From assembly GCA_000729835.1 (NCBI GenBank), contig JFHB01000220.1, positions 1 through 50,135 of the forward strand: 50,135 nucleotides of DNA. Direction: 5' to 3'. Position numbers and translations under genes: made by a program. How positions within the stretch are numbered: the stretch's first letter is position 1; each line of letters opens with the position of its first letter. The DNA comes from Atkinsonella hypoxylon. Its lineage: Eukaryota; Ascomycota; Sordariomycetes; Hypocreales; Clavicipitaceae. Positions 1 through 10,464 of this stretch are shown piece by piece. The notes under the pieces are model-generated. The model was not told the DNA's origin, did not search any database, and saw only the letters and a program-made list of their open reading frames with translations.

Positions 1-1737
1 ACCAGCAGGTCGGGCAGATAACATGATGAATTTATCGGCCCTTTTGTGAACAATAATGGCTTTTATTGTCGTAAATCACTATAGGTTCTATGTAGGTATT
101 ATAATGCGTAGGTTGTGCAAGCTTTAGCGCTTCGTGAGCTTCTTTCTCTTTTCCCTTTCCGTAAGGATTAGTACATTAGTTAATTGCGGATACATTTCAA
201 TTAATACCTTACGTCCTTGCGATCAGGTTATACGCTTGCAGATGAGCAAAAAAGTCGTCGCGCACAACCTAGGATAAGAGATATTGCGCTTGGATTAATC
301 AGAAGTACCCTTAATTCAATGAACAAAGTAGTCTAGGCTGTCACTTCCTTCACTTTTGTTATTTCTATTGCTTCACGGACCTATAAGCCTGCAACTTGTC
401 GAATTTGCAAGTCGCGGAGAGGTGCTAGGTCTAGAGGCGGGGGAATTTCTAAACGGTTAATGTTAGGAGAACTTATAACATGGTATACATTGGAAGACGC
501 TTCAAAATACTGTGAGTATCACTTCAACCGAGGCAACGTAATAAGAGGTAAAAAGCATGCTTGTAAATACAATTATTCAAAGAGGCTAGACCCTTACTGC
601 TAGCTCCTAACAAGTCACATAATGGTTGATGGTGTGATTGCCGACCAGACCCACTGTCAATTGACGATCAAGCGCTACGTAGCAATTCTAGCACGTCACG
701 AGGTGCCATTCTCTCCTCTGCAAGCTCTAATTCTTCATGCTATGCGCTCTAGACCACTCTAGGCACATATTTCTATAATTATAAGCATTGTTCTAAAGCG
801 TCAAAAGCTTTAATAACCTAGAGCGTTTATAAACCTAGCGCCGTCTAAAGTTAGAAAGGCCAGGATGTAACCAGGGTCATTATTTTCTTCTAGGATAGAT
901 TCCTGACTTTACCAAAACTACCAAAACATTCAGGCTCCAAGTAGCCCTCCATAACGAAATTTTGTAGGCCGTTTGGGTCATTCTGCCGCTGTTTTCGGAG
1001 GCACCTCATATTGGACTAGAGGGCTCTTATTCGCGAAGACCGAATTAATCCGATGGCCACTTGCTAGCTCTGGGAGGATAATAAAATGCTCAACAACTGT
1101 AAGAGAAGCGTTTTTGAGCTCTGTCCCATGACGAAGCACGTGAGTCGTCACGTGGTAGCACCCTTGCGGCTCACCTTTTCCCTGGCTGTATTAACACAGC
1201 GCGATTGCTGACTCAGGACAGCCGCATTTTCATTGGCTTAAGGGAAGCGACCGTCGTGCATAAACGCAAAGGTACCGCCAATATGTAACCTTTGACTCAG
1301 TAACAAGAGGCTTATTCCCAACCTCGAAACGACCACCGTCCCTCAGCTCTACTTTGCCGACCTGACATAAGACCCTGCCCAGCGTCCATCGCACGCACGG
1401 TCTTCTTCCAAGGGATTTGCGGCTAACCCCACTGGCGTCATTGCTGACCTAACCCTCAGTCTTGGACCTGAGTGGGTAAGTGGAGTGTGCCTCAATTTGA
1501 CTTACTTTCCTTGACACTTCACCATATCCCATCTCAGCACCACGCGTCACCCTCTGCCATTCCCTCCCCGCGATCTCTTTAGCCCGGAGTCAAGCAAGTT
1601 CGAGCGCTCATCTCATAATAGATTTATTTTCTATTTAATTCGTGACTAATTCTTCCCGCTTTTGTGTGAGCGCTATCAGAGTTAAGTTTCCTAGGTACCT
1701 AACATCGAGCGGGCCACCATCAACCACCATCTCGTCG
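1..1737. other. Gene-free stretch upstream of NST1
   Basis: I see no coding region or recognisable element here. The right part, roughly 1100-1737, is more GC-balanced and pyrimidine-rich and presumably holds the NST1 promoter and 5' leader. The left kilobase is AT-rich with no long open frame on either strand. Confidence 0.5.
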
Positions 1738-1764
1738 ATGGTGCCGCCTCTTCCCGTGCCGTAA
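1738..1764 (+). promoter_or_regulatory. Upstream ORF of 8 codons in the NST1 leader
   Basis: ATG at 1738 opens the frame M-V-P-P-L-P-V-P and stops at TAA 1762-1764, only 8 nt before the NST1 ATG at 1773. If it lies in the mature leader, ribosomes would have to leak past it or reinitiate, which would lower NST1 translation. The sequence is seen directly. Its presence in the mRNA and its effect are inference, because the transcription start is unknown and a 5' intron could remove it. Confidence 0.45.
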
Positions 1765-1772
1765 AACGTACG

Positions 1773-4700
1773 ATGCCGGCCACCAACCAGAAACCGGCTC
1801 CTCCAACGCCAGCATCGCCTCGAAGTACAGCCAAATACACCAACAAAGATGGCTCAAAGTACATTACTGTCCCGAAGACACACTCAGACTCATCTCAACC
1901 CTCCACCCCAACCAAGGCTGCCAAACCATGTAGCCCACGTTCGAATCCCTCCAATATCGACATATCCGCTCCTCCTGTAAATCGCAAGAAGCAAAAGCGC
2001 CGTCAAAAGGCATTAGCCAAAGCCGCAGCTGCAGAGCAAGCAGAAAATGGTCATCTGAATCCCGCAGCAGTGGCCAATTTAAAGACCGAAACTCTGCCCG
2101 ACGGACAGTATGATGATGCCAGTGATGATGAGGTTGAGCACCCTGCGAATGGAGCATCCCCGTCTCCGACACTCAATGGTCACCTAAGCTCTGGTAATAA
2201 GTCAAAGAAAAACAAGAAGAAGAAGAAGAAACAAGCAGGAGACTCTACTTACGCCGATAACGTGTCATCTACTCCTGTATCAAATACCAAGGCACAAACT
2301 TCAGATCATGTGAGCTCACGGCCATCAGGCATGTCTAGAGACAAGATATGGAGTACGAGCAATCACGAAGAACGGGAGCGAATCAAGGAATTCTGGCTTG
2401 GCCTGGGTGAGGACGAACGCAAGTCATTGGTCAAGGTAGAGAAGGACGCTGTGTTGAAGAAGATGAAAGAGCAGCAAAAGCATACCTGTAGCTGTACTGT
2501 TTGCGGCAGGAAACGAACGGCTATAGAAGAAGAGCTAGAGGGCCTGTACGACGCATATTACTTGGAGTTGGAACAATTCGCCAATCAAGGCGAAGGACCA
2601 CCGATGCTACCGCCACCATCTCGAGATTTCCCGCCTCGCCCCCCACGAAATCTGCCGTCCCGCTACGCTCCTCAACAGCCGTCTCGTGGTCGGATAATAG
2701 AACATGTTGGCGACGAAGATGACGAAGACGACATAGACGAAGTATATAGTGAAGATGAAGCAGAGGAGGACGAATATAGCGATGGCGAAGCCCCCGAGCA
2801 ATTTCACAGCCCATACGACCGAGATGTGACCGATTTTCTTACATTTGGCAATAGTCTTCAAGTCAAGGGTACGCAACTCCTCGATACTCTTCTCAGCGCA
2901 TATGGTAACATGGACTTAGGCGGTATTCTTACCGTGGCGGATGACCTCCTCAAGAACGATGGCAAACGTTTCATTGAGATGATGGAACAGCTAGCAGAAC
3001 GCCGCATGGCTCGCGAGGAGGACGCGAGAGAACACTTCTCCCGCGGCTACAATCATCCCAACGGCTCATACTCCAATCCTCATAATCACCCTCCTCCGGA
3101 TGAAGACGACTACGCAGACGAAGAAGACGAGGAGGAAGATTATGAGGATAGTCAAGATGAGGAGTATGAGGATGAAGAGGTATATTTTAATCCTTCAACT
3201 ATGCCGTCCAAGTTCCATACTGAGTGCTGCTGCCAGGATCAAATGACGGAGGAACAACGTATGGAGGAAGGCCGACGGATGTTTCAGATATTTGCTGCTC
3301 GAATGTTTGAGCAACGAGTGCTCTCTGCGTACAAAGAAAAAGTAGCAAAGGAGAGGCAAGATAAACTTTTAGAAGAACTTGAGGAAGAGAGCAGGCAAGT
3401 TGACCAGCAAAAAGCCAAAAAGGCCAAAAACGCGCAGAAGAAGAAGGACAAGGCTGCACAGAAGAAGCAAGCCTTGGCCGAAGAGAAGGCGCGGAAGGAG
3501 GCTGAGAAAGCTGCTGAAGAAGCTGCTCGGCTAGAGGCTGAGCAGCAGAGAATTGCTGAACAGAAGCAGAAAGCAGAAGAGAGGCGAAAGCAGAAGGAGG
3601 CCCAGAGGAAGGCTGAAGAAGAGGCCCGATTGAGGAAAGAGGCTGAACGACAACGACGCGCTCATGAGCAACGGGAAAGGCAAGCTGAGCAGGAACGGAA
3701 GGCTCGTGAAGCTAGGGAACGTGACAAGAAGCTGAAGGAAGAGCAACGCCAGCGAGAAAAAGAAGCCTGGGAACAACAGGAACGGGAAGCACAAGAACGA
3801 AAGGCCAAACAGGAGCGTAACAAGAGAGAAAAGGAGGCACGAGCTGCCGAAGCCCAGAAAGAGATCTTTGAAGCTGCTCAACGCGCGCGAGATGACAAGG
3901 CGAACCAAAAGAACAGTGCTCAAGCACCTCACTCACAGCCTATTCAGATTCCGAAGCGAGGACAACCACATCCTATTTCCTTGCCGACAGTCCTGCCGCA
4001 ACACCCTCCGAAGCCTGCAAGTTACGCGTCGCCAAAAATTCCGATAGCTACACCAGTAATCCCCAAAGCTCCTACGCCAATACGTGCTCGAACGCTATCT
4101 CAGCAGCAAGACTCCGGCCCTGGGAGCTCTGGGGCGTCACAATCGACGTCAGTGGCCAGCCAGAATGCATCTCCGCACTCAGGAACCCCTAATCAGGCAA
4201 GTCCTGGACTTTTTGGACCGGATCGGAAACCTAGCACTGCAGGATTGGTTTTGCCCTCTCATCTCAGTCAACCCGTTTCGCCACAGAGTATGCATTCCAA
4301 ACCGCCGAGCCACACGCCCCCTTTTCAAATGCCACCACTGGGAATGCAGCCTCCCCCAAGTCTAGCAGGACATCGGCCACCGGGATTTTCCAGCCCTATT
4401 GCGCAGGAACCCATGTTTCCACTAGGATTCCGTCCCAGTCCAAACATGTTGATCATGCCGCCCGGTATCAATGCTCCAGCAGCACGTGGATTCCCGCCCG
4501 GTCCGATGCCACCACCGGGGTTCTCGCACTCCTCCACAGATCCATTTCCCATCAGCCAGGCGTTCTCGATTCCCAAGGACAGCCCTCTGCCGACACATAC
4601 CCGTCAGGGCTCTGCTGGATTCGACAGTCCTGTAGGTGTGCCGTCTCAGCCAATTGGCAGGCCGGCACCGATTAGACGGCCTGGCAGCATGTCGCATGGC

Positions 4701-5378
4701 CAGTCCCGGGACGACGATGCGGATACGGAGCACCTGGGTAGTCGTGTGTTAGTCGATGATGACGAGCCTTTACTCACAGATGTCAATGCCGGGAGTCTAC
4801 GAAACCAGCCACCGGGGCCACGAGGGGGATTTGGCGCGAGCCCTTTTATGGATACAGGATTTCCTATGGGTCAAAATCCTTGGGGTCAGCCTGCGGCAAC
4901 ACAGCACTATCCTCCTGCATTTGCAAATCCGACCTGGGGGGGGTCACCATCGATCCCTCCAGGTTTTGGATTGAGCTCACCCATACCTGCATTAGGCTCG
5001 ATTCGAACTTCTTCTCAACCACGTCATTTGACGCTGCGCTTGATGCTCTGTCAGGCATGCAAAGACTTAGCTGGATCAGGCAACTCCGACGCGAATGGTT
5101 ATATAGATCTCGGAGTCATCAAGTCGCGAATCGAGGTCCAGTCAGGTGATTCAAGCATCACGGATCAGGATCTGTTAGACTTGTGTGATACTGAAGGCAG
5201 CAGCTCGAATGGCGGCGGCACATTCGACGTCAAACGCATCAGCGCTGAGTCCAGTAAAGCCCTGATACGATGGGTCCCCGATCCAAGTGAAGGGCCTGGA
5301 CAAGGTTATCGGGCTGTGGGGGCCCCAGGCGAGATCGGAAGTCCTCCGGCTAGCCACGCTTCTCTGCGAGGGTTCTAG
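1773..5378 (+). CDS. NST1: Stress response protein Nst1
   Basis: A single uninterrupted frame of 1201 aa, matching fungal Nst1 in length and layout. The basic N-terminus has the family-type segment around residues 20-36 (KYTNKDGSKYITVPK). It is followed by a Lys-rich patch near 140-155, a small Cys cluster (HTCSCTVCGRKR, about 235-247) and acidic Asp/Glu runs near 310-340 and 440-470. A second Cys cluster (HTECCCQDQ) lies near 480. A long charged coiled coil spans about 490-715, and the C-terminus is Pro/Ser-rich and disordered. In yeast and other fungi Nst1 is a cytoplasmic factor linked to salt tolerance and mRNA processing bodies. The start is the first in-frame ATG of the long frame and agrees with the family N-terminus. 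No intron is needed. The spacer to the next gene is about 1.1 kb, so it stands alone. Confidence 0.93.
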   Translation: MPATNQKPAPPTPASPRSTAKYTNKDGSKYITVPKTHSDSSQPSTPTKAAKPCSPRSNPSNIDISAPPVNRKKQKRRQKALAKAAAAEQAENGHLNPAAVANLKTETLPDGQYDDASDDEVEHPANGASPSPTLNGHLSSGNKSKKNKKKKKKQAGDSTYADNVSSTPVSNTKAQTSDHVSSRPSGMSRDKIWSTSNHEERERIKEFWLGLGEDERKSLVKVEKDAVLKKMKEQQKHTCSCTVCGRKRTAIEEELEGLYDAYYLELEQFANQGEGPPMLPPPSRDFPPRPPRNLPSRYAPQQPSRGRIIEHVGDEDDEDDIDEVYSEDEAEEDEYSDGEAPEQFHSPYDRDVTDFLTFGNSLQVKGTQLLDTLLSAYGNMDLGGILTVADDLLKNDGKRFIEMMEQLAERRMAREEDAREHFSRGYNHPNGSYSNPHNHPPPDEDDYADEEDEEEDYEDSQDEEYEDEEVYFNPSTMPSKFHTECCCQDQMTEEQRMEEGRRMFQIFAARMFEQRVLSAYKEKVAKERQDKLLEELEEESRQVDQQKAKKAKNAQKKKDKAAQKKQALAEEKARKEAEKAAEEAARLEAEQQRIAEQKQKAEERRKQKEAQRKAEEEARLRKEAERQRRAHEQRERQAEQERKAREARERDKKLKEEQRQREKEAWEQQEREAQERKAKQERNKREKEARAAEAQKEIFEAAQRARDDKANQKNSAQAPHSQPIQIPKRGQPHPISLPTVLPQHPPKPASYASPKIPIATPVIPKAPTPIRARTLSQQQDSGPGSSGASQSTSVASQNASPHSGTPNQASPGLFGPDRKPSTAGLVLPSHLSQPVSPQSMHSKPPSHTPPFQMPPLGMQPPPSLAGHRPPGFSSPIAQEPMFPLGFRPSPNMLIMPPGINAPAARGFPPGPMPPPGFSHSSTDPFPISQAFSIPKDSPLPTHTRQGSAGFDSPVGVPSQPIGRPAPIRRPGSMSHGQSRDDDADTEHLGSRVLVDDDEPLLTDVNAGSLRNQPPGPRGGFGASPFMDTGFPMGQNPWGQPAATQHYPPAFANPTWGGSPSIPPGFGLSSPIPALGSIRTSSQPRHLTLRLMLCQACKDLAGSGNSDANGYIDLGVIKSRIEVQSGDSSITDQDLLDLCDTEGSSSNGGGTFDVKRISAESSKALIRWVPDPSEGPGQGYRAVGAPGEIGSPPASHASLRGF

Positions 5379-6496
5379 GAGAAAAGCTCTGGTAAAGCAC
5401 GTAGTGTCGTGGAGAGTGAAAGTTCCAGCAGAACGAATACATTGCGAAAGAGAATCAACACAGACGAGGGGCCACCTCGCCTTCTCGATTCAACCTGGCG
5501 GCTCGATTAAAGTGCGGAGTTCATTCTGCCGACAAAGTGAATCAGTGATGCGTACACATCGTCATACCAGAGATGTCACTAGCACTCCCGGTATAGATGT
5601 ATAGGATATTCTTCTTATGCCTGGTCTAGGACCTCTGGTAGTCAAGCGTTGGTCTGATGGACTGCTCAATACAACAAGTTATTTTCTATACGATATTTTA
5701 CCAGATATTGAATGTTTTTATTGGGCAGCGATGGGCCAAGTAATACCCATAAACAGGTTCTCGAGGATATAATGGCATGACGGCCAGTCGGGAGAGAATC
5801 CGCAGCGTTTGGGTGAATTCCAGAGTTGTTGGCTCGTCCTTCCAACCACTTATCATTAAGTAGCTTACTTGTTCTACAGCCAGGAGCGGGCACGGCGAAC
5901 CAGGCAAAGCTTTCTGTTTTGTCTTTTTTTCCCTTGTTCAATTAGCCATATTAAGCATTAGAACAATGGATGGGAGAGTATCGAGGGATTGTGAAATGCT
6001 TCGCCACGATGATTTTCTGCATTCATGTTATAGAGTACCGGCTGATACCCTCTGTGATTATTTTGCCAACGTTGACCCTCATAGAAAAAAACCAGAGACT
6101 CCTGTTAAGCCATATGTGCCATGGGGTTCTTGGTTTCGGGTTTCGAACTGCGAGACCGACCGTCCTTGCGCCATACGACACTAATGCGCATTACCAGAAG
6201 TCGTTCAATATCAGTCACGTTACCTCAGAATAGCTATATATATATATATGCACTTATAGACTTGCTAGCTACGGTCCCATCCAAACTCACAAGAACATCG
6301 CTCCCCAGTAAACTTCACAGGCTACTTAATTTCTCGGGACCTAATGCGCCCTTATATAACAAATATTCAATGGAGGGTTTCCTGCCCCGTCTTGATACAC
6401 CATTCCATCTTTTTTTCCCCAAGCTCACACCTTTGTGCTCCGCCCGGCCGTCATGTTCGTATAAATAAGTTCCACGGACGGGAGGGAAGATGAAGC
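5379..6496. other. Intergenic spacer with no gene seen
   Basis: This holds the 3' flank of NST1 and the 3' flank of the next, opposite-strand gene. Only short unconvincing frames occur. A short (TA)n run lies near 6235-6249. Confidence 0.5.
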
Positions 6497-7327
6497 TTAT
6501 GCATGTCCCGACTGGTCATGGAACGGGTTAGGGCCATGATCTTGAGTCTGCTGCATGAGCGGCACGCGGGCCCCCTGCGAGCGCTGCTTCATCGTAGCTG
6601 CACGGGCAAGAGCAACGGCCTCGGCCTTGGCGGCGGTTCGCTTGTCTTGTCTGCTCTCCCGGAAGCATGCAAAGGTGAGGTAGCCAATTCCCATGATGAT
6701 AGAGGAGCCGAAGATAATAGCGATGACGATACCACTTGTGTCGAGGGAGTTATGGGCCTGCATGCAGACATCCTGATGGTTGCTGTCCCAGGTGCAGATA
6801 TACCCCTTGAGACAGTCGCTCGTTGTGACGGGGACGAGCGTGCAGTCTTTGGTCGAGACCTTGCCGTTGACGGTGTCGGAGGCGCAGGATGTGGTAGATG
6901 TGGTGCCGAAGGAGAAGCAGGCGGAGCCCATTTTGTTGTTGTTGTTGTTGCTGCTGCTGGGGGTTGGAGTGGTGGTGTCGTCTCGGAGCAGGATTTGATT
7001 TGGGTCGTAGCCCGTTGGGGACGGTCTCCTGGGGAGGAGGTCTCGTTTTCTTCGCAGCTCATAGTCTTGCGCGAGATCAGTGCAGCGGTTGAGGATGCGA
7101 GAGGTGTCGTGGGTGGCCTGGCTGGCGGAGCAGCCGGCTTTGATGAGGCAGGCTGAGATGTCGGTGGTGTCGAAGCTGGAGAGGCTCGAGATGCATTGTC
7201 TTACGACGTTGCTTTCGCCGCAGGTGATCTCTTCAGCGAGGATGTCGCTCTGGGTTGAAATGCAGTCGCTTGGGGACAGCGCCGTCACGCTGCTTGCGAG
7301 AAGGAGCACGTTAAATTGCAACCACAT
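6497..7327 (-). CDS. Cys-rich secreted-type membrane protein (CFEM-like ectodomain, one TM)
   Basis: 276 aa in one exon. Residues 1-17 form a hydrophobic signal peptide. The ectodomain has cysteines at 22, 36, 45, 60, 66 and 82, in a spacing reminiscent of but not identical to the eight-Cys CFEM pattern. A Ser/Pro/Thr linker with a five-Asn run (127-131, coded by a GTT/AAC microsatellite) follows. A second Cys-rich block has Cys 137, 148, 162, 172, 178 and 188. A transmembrane helix spans about 199-221, followed by a basic cytoplasmic tail. Predicted topology: extracellular N-terminus, single pass, about 55-residue tail. Such proteins are surface anchors or sensors in ascomycetes, but I cannot name a specific function. 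The antisense frame at 6503-7156 is a shadow caused by the GC-rich codons of this gene. Confidence 0.8.
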   Translation of the reverse strand: MWLQFNVLLLASSVTALSPSDCISTQSDILAEEITCGESNVVRQCISSLSSFDTTDISACLIKAGCSASQATHDTSRILNRCTDLAQDYELRRKRDLLPRRPSPTGYDPNQILLRDDTTTPTPSSSNNNNNKMGSACFSFGTTSTTSCASDTVNGKVSTKDCTLVPVTTSDCLKGYICTWDSNHQDVCMQAHNSLDTSGIVIAIIFGSSIIMGIGYLTFACFRESRQDKRTAAKAEAVALARAATMKQRSQGARVPLMQQTQDHGPNPFHDQSGHA

Positions 7328-8504
7328 CTTTGGACGGACTAAGCGAGGTTAGGAATTGATCTTATTTACCAGATAAAGCGGCCCAGTTCTGAGTTACTCC
7401 TTGGACAACTTACCGTGCAAATTTATTTCCGGCGTATCAATCGATTAATGAGATGATGCTTGGACCAGAGGTGTCGATGCCTTGGTGCGTTGTGTCGGCA
7501 CCGGGTGCGAATAAGACAGGGGAAAACCGAAGCCGAGTGTAGCAAAGATGAAAAGGGCGAGGAAATAAGCCTGCAACTCCAGTTGCGGCAGTCGTTAACG
7601 GCCGAAGTTGGGAAATGGCGGTTAGGAAAATTATTGTCGTCTGGGCTGGTAAGCTGGGTTGGTAGGGAACCTAAAAAAGGGGTGGGCGGCGGGGGTTGAG
7701 GGTACGGGTGGCTCCAATGACAACTGTGCCAAAACCCAATTGGCTACATGTGTTCTACTAACCCTACACGGGGTGTGATAGATGTATGTAGGGGGCATAC
7801 GATATATAAGGAGGTTTTGCAATATAGAACTACATATTATAACATAACTTAGTTATTAACCATACAGGCTGTAGCTGTGGGCTAATGATTCCTGCTGGCC
7901 TGTATTACGAAGCTTCTAAGCGCAGCAGTAGGTAGAGAGTTGCAAGATGTGCGATATAGCTATTTATAACTTAGGCTGTTATTAGTACTTTTTCTCCTTG
8001 GAGACGATAAGGCTCCACATACGAGGAGACCCACGGTTTACTCCTGACGATTCGCTGTACTCCGTGACGTTTGTCGCTGTTCGGGGGGGGGGGGGTGGTG
8101 GCCACGGTATTCGTCGCTCTGGCAGCGTCTTGCTGAGATTGCTACTTATTCGATCATGATCTTGGGCGGCAAAGGCTTACGACAATCTCACGGTCGCGTT
8201 TTGTAGGTGGAGGAATCGAGAATGCATTATCCGAGCTTTGAGCTTGTCTAAAGTCGCACCTGGTTACCTGGCAACACTATTGTGGGTCAGATCGCCACTA
8301 GTCCCCAGCGGGTAACAGTCAGGCGGGCCGTTACATAGAACGCCCACCATTCAGACTACCCTATAAAAACTTCTTCATGCAATTCAACCAGTATTTATCG
8401 AAATACGACGTCGAACTTATATTATCTATGAATCATCTGTCGAGGTAATGAATTTCTTTCTCAACTTGCTTAGTCTTGGAAATCTTAAAAATGGTATGCA
8501 TTCC
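7328..8504. other. Intergenic spacer, no gene seen; 13-G run
   Basis: It contains the promoter of the 6497-7327 gene and unassigned sequence. A homopolymer of 13 G lies at 8083-8095. No protein-like frame is visible. Confidence 0.45.
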
Positions 8505-8578
8505 AGCCTTTTGTGTTTGATGCGACGACCGTGAAAACCCACGAGCCAGGCATTTACCAATTGAGCCACGTGAGACCT
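8505..8578 (-). other. Degenerate tRNA-like segment (relic or SINE-like head)
   Basis: Read on the minus strand, a near-perfect D-arm/A-box (TGGCTCAATTGG, plus-strand 8559-8570) is followed by an arm resembling a Thr-CGT anticodon region. A weak B-box-like stretch (GCATCAAACAC, about 7 of 11 consensus positions) comes next. The acceptor stem and the 3' half of the anticodon stem do not pair, so this is not a functional tRNA. It could be a decayed tRNA, the head of a tRNA-derived SINE, or chance. Confidence 0.25.
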
Positions 8579-8769
8579 GTCAAATACCGCAATATATCGT
8601 GCTGACCCCACACTGGCTCTTTTTTTTAAGCCGAGCAGAGGGACTAGATCACTGATCGCGCTTTCAAATTCGAAAAAGAAGATCACACACGATAGTCGAC
8701 TGAGGTCTCACTCAACCTTTGTCTTGGAGGAGTTCACCTATTCTTATCGCGTGCGAGACCGTGCCAGCG

Positions 8770-9674
8770 ATGACTGCAGTGTACTGAATCCCTCCATATA
8801 CTGATACAATGAGTTTAGTCCATTTGTCACCTAGCTAACAATAATCCAGACTCGCCGCTTCTAATCCATTTTGGTTTCTTGCCGGCCCCTATGGCCGAAA
8901 GTTCATGATGCACTCGAATATCGTTGCTAAGCTATCTCCGCCTCTCGAGAGACTGGTGAACGGACCGACGATGGAGGCTCTAAAATGGGAGGTGAATTGG
9001 GAATCTGTAGACGAAGACACATTCGTGTGCTTTTGGAAGTATGCTTACGCCACTGATTACGATATTGACACCGAGCTAGAACCAGAGTCTGCCGAGGCTG
9101 TAGCTATTGAGCCCGACGAGCCTGAGCCTGAACCTGACCTGTCGACCGAGACGAACAACTTGTGGGACGAGTGGGCGTTCCACGTGGAAAAAGTGGGAAA
9201 ATAGAAAGGAAATTGAATGTCACGGAAGAAAGAACCTCATCTAAGCAAGAACGGCTGTGGGCAAAGCTCGTTGCGCTCCGTAGGACCAATGGCGGCTCGA
9301 GTGCGACTTATTTTTTATGGAGAGCTGTAGAACGAGTAGCTCTGGAGGGCCGTCGCCGCTTGCTAATTCACGCAAAAGCCTATGTGCTTGCAGATTGTTA
9401 TGGTATCACCCCATTGATGACGTTATCCTACAACAAGCTTCATAAGTCTTTGCTCGATCTCAACTTTTTCGCTAACTCCTTGGCGGATTTTGTGGCGTTG
9501 GTGCAATACTGCTACGAAACACCCGCCCCTAACGACCTGAAGAATATTGTTGTCCTGTTCGCTGCATACAAGCTTGAAAGGTTACGGGAAAATAAGCAAT
9601 TTAAACATCTTCTTAACGCCCGTGCTGAGTTGGGAAAGGCTGTGCTATGGGCCGTGCTGGAGCGACTGGAATAG
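8770..9674 (+). pseudogene. BTB/POZ-domain protein gene, frameshifted
   Basis: The proposed first exon is 8770-8780 (M-T-A-V). A 69-nt intron at 8781-8849 has a GTACTG donor, a CTAAC branch site and a CAG acceptor, and exon 2 begins at 8850. The join restores a fungal BTB start, ending in the pattern GPYGRKFMMHSNIVAKLSPP. It then runs through VDEDTFVCFWKYAYATDYD to an acidic linker. At 9204 this frame ends in TAG. The rest of the family (ERLWAKLVALRR, HAKAYVLADCYGI, LHKSLLDL) continues in another frame from about 9205 to 9674. One missing base near 9185-9204, a run of A and G, would account for the break. Fungal BTB proteins of this type are mostly uncharacterised. The break could be a real mutation or a sequencing error in the homopolymer. 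The short first exon is the least certain part. Confidence 0.65.
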
Positions 9675-10149
9675 CTCATTCAAGTCTTTAATAGTTGGGA
9701 TGCCACAGATGCAAAATCGTGGCGCTTAACCAGAAAGTCGATAAAGCAGCCAGATATTCCAGTGGCTACACCGAATGACTATGGCCAGCGCCATCGATTG
9801 CGAGGCATATATTACCAAGAAAGCAGAAGAGATACCACTGTACCAGTCTAACAATAAAAGAGACTGTAGCTCGAGCCCTAGTTGGGCGTTTGGTCTTCTA
9901 TAAAGGCTTGTTTGGTTGGTTCCCGCACGAATCGAAACACCAAAGGACAAGATGCAAAGGAGCTTAAGGAGACCGAGGCTAAGCTTTTGTAGAACCCAAA
10001 ACTAGCTTTAGAGGCTCAGCGAATAGCAGAACAGAATCTCCAGTATATAGAGTACTTGAAAAGCCAAGACAGATACATCAAGGCATCCTGACTTGCGGTA
10101 GTCGGGTATAGTCGGGAAAATATCGTCGATGCTATGTGCTACTATTTGC
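9675..10149. other. Spacer with a short coiled-coil-like relic
   Basis: On the plus strand 9930-10091 reads as 53 highly charged codons (pattern AKELKETEAKLL) interrupted by one TAG and ended by TGA. It may be the tail of a decayed gene or transposon protein. Nothing else is recognised. Confidence 0.25.
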
Positions 10150-10464
10150 CTAGCCGTTCCTCCTCCTCCCTAAGTTCGTGAAGCTTAGTGCCAACCAAGC
10201 TATCTTCTGTTTCATCTCCTCCTTCCTTTGATAAGTCGCCTCGGTGACTTGAGCGTTCTGGTTTTCTAGTGTACTATCGTCGCGAGCGTTCGGTCTTCTA
10301 CCCCTAGACCTTTGAGCAGAGCGAGCGAGTTGTTCTTGTATTTCCGTTGTTGGCATATTCTCGATGAAGTTGATTAATTCTTGTTTCCTTTCCGCGATCT
10401 CACTGATAATATCATTGATTCGGCTCTCCACTTGTTTTCGTCTCCCGTTAATATCAGTAGACAT
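10150..10464 (-). CDS. Small charged coiled-coil protein, unknown
   Basis: A complete 104-aa frame with ATG at 10464. The N-terminal half is a predicted coiled coil (RKQVESRINDIISEIAERKQ). A basic low-complexity centre (RSRGRRPNARDD) and a second helical part follow. I recognise no family. It is similar in size and style, but not clearly in sequence, to the ORF at 42715-43017. It may be a small real gene or a fragment; no neighbour gives a functional hint. Confidence 0.35.
   Translation of the reverse strand: MSTDINGRRKQVESRINDIISEIAERKQELINFIENMPTTEIQEQLARSAQRSRGRRPNARDDSTLENQNAQVTEATYQRKEEMKQKIAWLALSFTNLGRRRNG

Noticed and set aside
1935..1955. GTTCGAATCC box resembling a tRNA B-box
   Set aside because: It is inside the NST1 coding frame, with no A-box or cloverleaf around it.
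3531..3932. Leu/Ser/Phe-rich frame antisense to the NST1 coiled coil
   Set aside because: It is a direct by-product of Lys/Glu/Ala codons on the plus strand.
6503..7156. 217-aa open frame antisense to the Cys-rich membrane protein
   Set aside because: Its Gly/Val-rich low-complexity composition is what the complement of the real gene's Ser/Thr/Ala codons would give. It has no domain, whereas the other strand has a signal peptide, Cys pattern and TM.
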